A DNA stretch of 64,000 nt. It comes from Combretum micranthum (taxonomy: Eukaryota > Streptophyta > Magnoliopsida > Myrtales > Combretaceae). Where the stretch lies: contig JAMXBD010000823.1 in NCBI GenBank assembly GCA_024138025.1, positions 62,001 through 126,000 on the forward strand. The letters are read 5' to 3'. Positions 60,684 through 64,000 of the stretch are shown here, piece by piece. Below the pieces are notes generated by a model. That model searched no databases. It had not been told where the DNA came from and saw only the letters and a list, made by a program, of their open reading frames with translations. The first letter of the stretch is position 1, and each line of letters starts with the position of its first letter. A program made the translations under genes and the position numbers.

Positions 60684-63600
60684 GTTACATAGATTGTTCA
60701 TTAATAGATATAGATTAATAAAAATTTGATACATCATGATTTTTTTTTTAATTATAACATGGTGGGATCCGTGTTAGTTATACTTACACAATGTTTGCTT
60801 GGGTAGACATAAAATGAAATCAAGAGAAAATAATGAAAAATTATGATAATTTTATATTTAATAATTAAAGATGAAAGTGAAAATGAATGGAAATAAATGA
60901 AAAGTTTTTCTCAATTCAAGACTCTTTGTTTCTCTTAAAAACTGGGAAAAAAATTATGAAAATAAGTGAAAATTGATCTAAATTTACAAAAATACTATTA
61001 AGCTAAGTTCACTAAATAAAAACCAGGAGAAAATCAAAAGCAAAAAGATCAACCTCTGAGGTGAATTTTTAAAAGAGGTTCGAAATTTTAAGTGGTTGAA
61101 ATAAATTATCAAATATGCTATGTGATTTAAATAAAGCTTAGACTATCTTGTCACGTAGTTGTTATAACACTAGCAAAATGATCTATTCTATAAAATAGAG
61201 ACCAAACCTCTATTAGAATATGGAATGCAATGAAATTGGAAAGGAATAGTATTTTATTTATTTTATAATTAGAGATATTTTTAGAATAAAATATGTATTT
61301 TATTAAGAATAAACATTCCTCTAATAAAGGGATAGAATGTGGATTCCTTATCTATTTCACATTTTATGGAATAAGCTTTTTTATTGTAAATTTTTTTATA
61401 AACCAAATGAAAAAAATATATATTCTATAGTAATAAAAGTGAAATATTAATTACATTCCACTAAACCAAACACAACATTAATATTAAGTTGATTATATAT
61501 TTTAACCACGTAAAAATTCAATTCACTCTTTGAACTTGATCTCAAAAATTAATCCCCTCTCCTATATTATCTCAAATGGGAAAGTTTCTATCTATTCCCT
61601 TCAATTTTCTTCTTACGTGTACAAACACAAAATAATGTAAATAACATTTCATCTCTTTTCCTTTTCGTTTATTTTGATTTGCACGTAAAATTTGCCAAAC
61701 ACACGGTATTAGCTAAATGTTGTAATTTTAATTTCACTCGCAAGCAAAAGCCAGTAATCATTTTGCGAAGATTGCAACACTACCTAAAGCCTTTGGACAG
61801 GTGTGGATAGATCCTGAAACTCCATCAGAGAGACTATATTCCCTATAACTTTTGATAATATATGTGTACCCAAAATTTAATGCTAAAATAAAAAAATTGC
61901 TGCTAAAAGGATTGTTTTGAAGACACATGCATATTTTCAAAAAAAAAAAAAATTATAAAGAAATAAAAGTAAAATTAAATTTCATATAATTTTTTTATTT
62001 TATCATTACAACAAGAGAATCGAACCTAATATTCCTATTTGAAAAAAAATACAATTAGATTATAAGGTTTTTCGACTAATTTTATATAATTTAAAAAAAT
62101 CGTTTGCACCCAATCATTAATAATTTTTTATCTATTGATTATTCTCTTAATTTTATAAGTGAAATGGCCTAGCAAAATGAAAGTTATTATTTTAAAATAT
62201 TTTTTTTATAAAGTGTGTAATCAATACTAAAAAGATTAAAAAGTGTGTCTTCAATACCTTGACTATGATGGTTGGAGAGCACTACTTGAGCACCTTTTTA
62301 AGACAACGAAAGACACTTTCGATTTTATTTTATTTTGACATATACCATATAAACCCAAGTATGTACGTACGACGACATGGCGAATTTTGAGAGTATAGAT
62401 TGTGGAGAATACAGGAGTCAACTACACGTTATAAATACACGTTCTTATAAGACAGCGTCGGCCATTGCTCTGCTAATCCCACCACATTAAGAGTTTTTTG
62501 AATCTTAATGCCTAATAGACGTCAGTATGAAGAATGACGGTGGCTTTTGACTCTTTCTCTTTGGTCATTGAAAAAATTTTCCCATTTGTTATGCACCTTG
62601 GACCCGCCTGTCAGGTTGTCTTCCATTATAATACAAGAATTTTCTCCATCAAGTTTCCTAAGCAAAATGATCCTGTTTCGTTGGCAGTTTTTGTTTTTTT
62701 TTTTTTTTTTTTTTGTCGGCTTGTAAATAGATTATTTATAAAAAATTAATATAAATAAAAAAATAAAATAAATCAAATATAAATAAAAATCAAACCATCC
62801 AAACAAAACAAATTACCTTAGCCGTTATCCTATAGACAAGCGCGGAAAACGTTAGTAGTTCTTTCCGACTCTAAAGTTCTATTTTTGCGGGGTAATACTC
62901 TATTTTAAAGTTAGGAGCATAAGTCGTTTACATTTCTAATAAATTGTTCCTTACTAATTATGTAATCGACATTGATGAATGTGCAAGTTTAATTTTCCAG
63001 CCTTTTGTCATCATATTTGAACATTTTCTCTTTAAAAAAAATGAATAATTTTAATATCTTTTCCATAATTAACTATTTACAATCACCTATAATAATATCG
63101 TAGTAAATATGTAGAAGAAGGGATAGTATTTATATAATTTTTAAGAAAAAGGCCCATTTTTTTTTTAACCATGCGTTTAAGGGGTTTGTATTTGTAATTT
63201 ACATACACAAATGGCCTTGATCTATATCACATCAAATTCTATTAATAGAAAATAGATGAAAGCTTTAAAATGCAAGTAGCTTATCAACACATACCCTTTT
63301 AAATGCAAGATTAAAAAATCTAGATGCCTTTTTACAGAACTATACAAATGTAGCCCCTTAAACGCATGGTCAACAGTTCGGGACTTTTTATTTTTAGAAT
63401 TGCAAAAATTAAAAAAAAATACATTTTATATTTTATTATTACTTTGAAAATTAATTTTTAAAACTTATAACAAAGTTTTCAGCTAATGATATGATATGAT
63501 ATGCATGCATATGCATATGTTTGTGATTTATTATTAGATACCAATACATGATAATTAATTAAGTGATATCATATAATAAAGGAACTTATAACGAGAAATT

Positions 63601-64000
63601 CTGTTAATAAATCAATATCAATTACTTTTAACACTATATTGATTATTAAGACAATAAAATAGTATATATACATATATACTACATTCGTAATGGAAAACCC
63701 ATATAATAAGGAAACTTTGTTATTAGAATTAAAATATTATATAAATTGTATATGTAATCATAATAATAAATTTTTTTGTTAGTATTGCAAATATAATACA
63801 TATATATACACACAATTTTATCCTTAACAATAATGAATAGTTTTGAAAAGAAAACAATAGTAATAGAAGTATTCAATCTTGTTTTATCAACAGAAGTTTT
63901 CTTTCTGTATTATAAGTTTCCATATTACATAATATCACTTAATTGTTCATAAATTAGCCTCGAGTTTCGATCAAAGGATCTAAAATTTTCACACAATGCA
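60684..64000. other. AT-rich spacer, possible MITE and promoter-like patch
   Basis: 61215-61475 has GGAATGCAATGAAATT at one side and, inverted, GGAATGTAATTAATATT at the other, perhaps a MITE. At 62430-62437 TATAAATA stands near 62400-62600 text that is GC-richer, with TTGAC (W-box core) motifs. A 71-aa frame starts at 62534, but it ends in a T run and has no family motif. A T19-20 run lies near 62695-62714 and TGATA repeats at 63488-63505. No other gene is seen. Confidence 0.4.

Noticed and set aside
61758..61940. Minus-strand 60-aa frame ending S-I-H-T-C-P-K-A-L-G-S-V-A
   Set aside because: The C-terminus looks protein-like, but there is no recognised family, no exon borders and no support from neighbours.
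62534..62749. Plus-strand 71-aa frame behind a TATA-like box
   Set aside because: It ends in a poly-Phe run from a T tract and shows no domain; mentioned only as a promoter-like patch.
1..64000. tRNA, rRNA and CRISPR arrays
   Set aside because: I saw no GGTTCGAAT-type tRNA B boxes paired with A boxes, no rRNA-like GC-rich blocks and no regular short direct repeats with unique spacers. The tRNA-like TGGTATCA words are retroelement primer sites.

Overview
The window is AT-rich nuclear DNA from a flowering plant, probably a dicot. The evidence is a stack of plant-type transposable elements: Ty1/copia, Ty3/gypsy, CACTA, hAT-like and foldback MITEs. These are separated by low-complexity AT spacers. 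I found no intact host gene, rRNA, tRNA or CRISPR array. All large reading frames belong to transposons, and all of these are damaged.

Layout. 1-192: end of an hAT-like element. 3782-8820: a complete but dead copia element with two LTRs (3782-4246 and 8365-8820). It is followed directly by a non-autonomous hAT-like element (8847-9767) in the same AT microsatellite. 12284 to about 13450: chromovirus-type LTR on the minus strand. 13573-14105: degenerate repeat array. 17567-18016 and 20051-20412: foldback MITEs. 21243-23625: short Ty3/gypsy element on the minus strand with a CTAAA target duplication; one of its LTRs carries a nested solo LTR (22995-23443, target duplication TCGAC). About 26.9-30.25 kb: 3' part of a Tat/Athila-like gypsy element on the minus strand. 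30251-32637: end of a chromovirus LTR, PBS-like site, decayed interior and polypurine tract. 32638 onward: a second gypsy-type LTR.

34254-53704 is the dominant feature: a 19.45-kb CACTA (En/Spm) transposon with CACTACAAGAA ends and an AGT target duplication, nested in the gypsy LTR sequence. It carries a TNP2-type transposase pseudogene (minus, 44635 to about 40.8 kb) followed by a second CACTA gene of the Transposase_24 (Ptta/En/Spm) type (minus, 40697-35722). If the intron between them is spliced, the stop of the first overlaps the start of the second as TAATG. Its left end has 172-bp tandem subterminal repeats. Its right 9 kb holds several short, well-bordered minus-strand exon candidates that may be captured host sequence, and one plus-strand ORF resembling a small secreted peptide.

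53.7-59.76 kb is gypsy LTR material with a TATA box and an LTR end homologous to the one at 30.67 kb. 59.8-64 kb is AT-rich spacer with hAT/MITE-like remnants.

The most interesting points are the CACTA gene junction and candidate captured exons, a short peptide-coding segment preserved behind a splice acceptor in three divergent LTR copies, and a 30-bp triplication that copies the copia LTR/PBS junction into the LTR. All family names come from motif recognition by eye; no database search was run.
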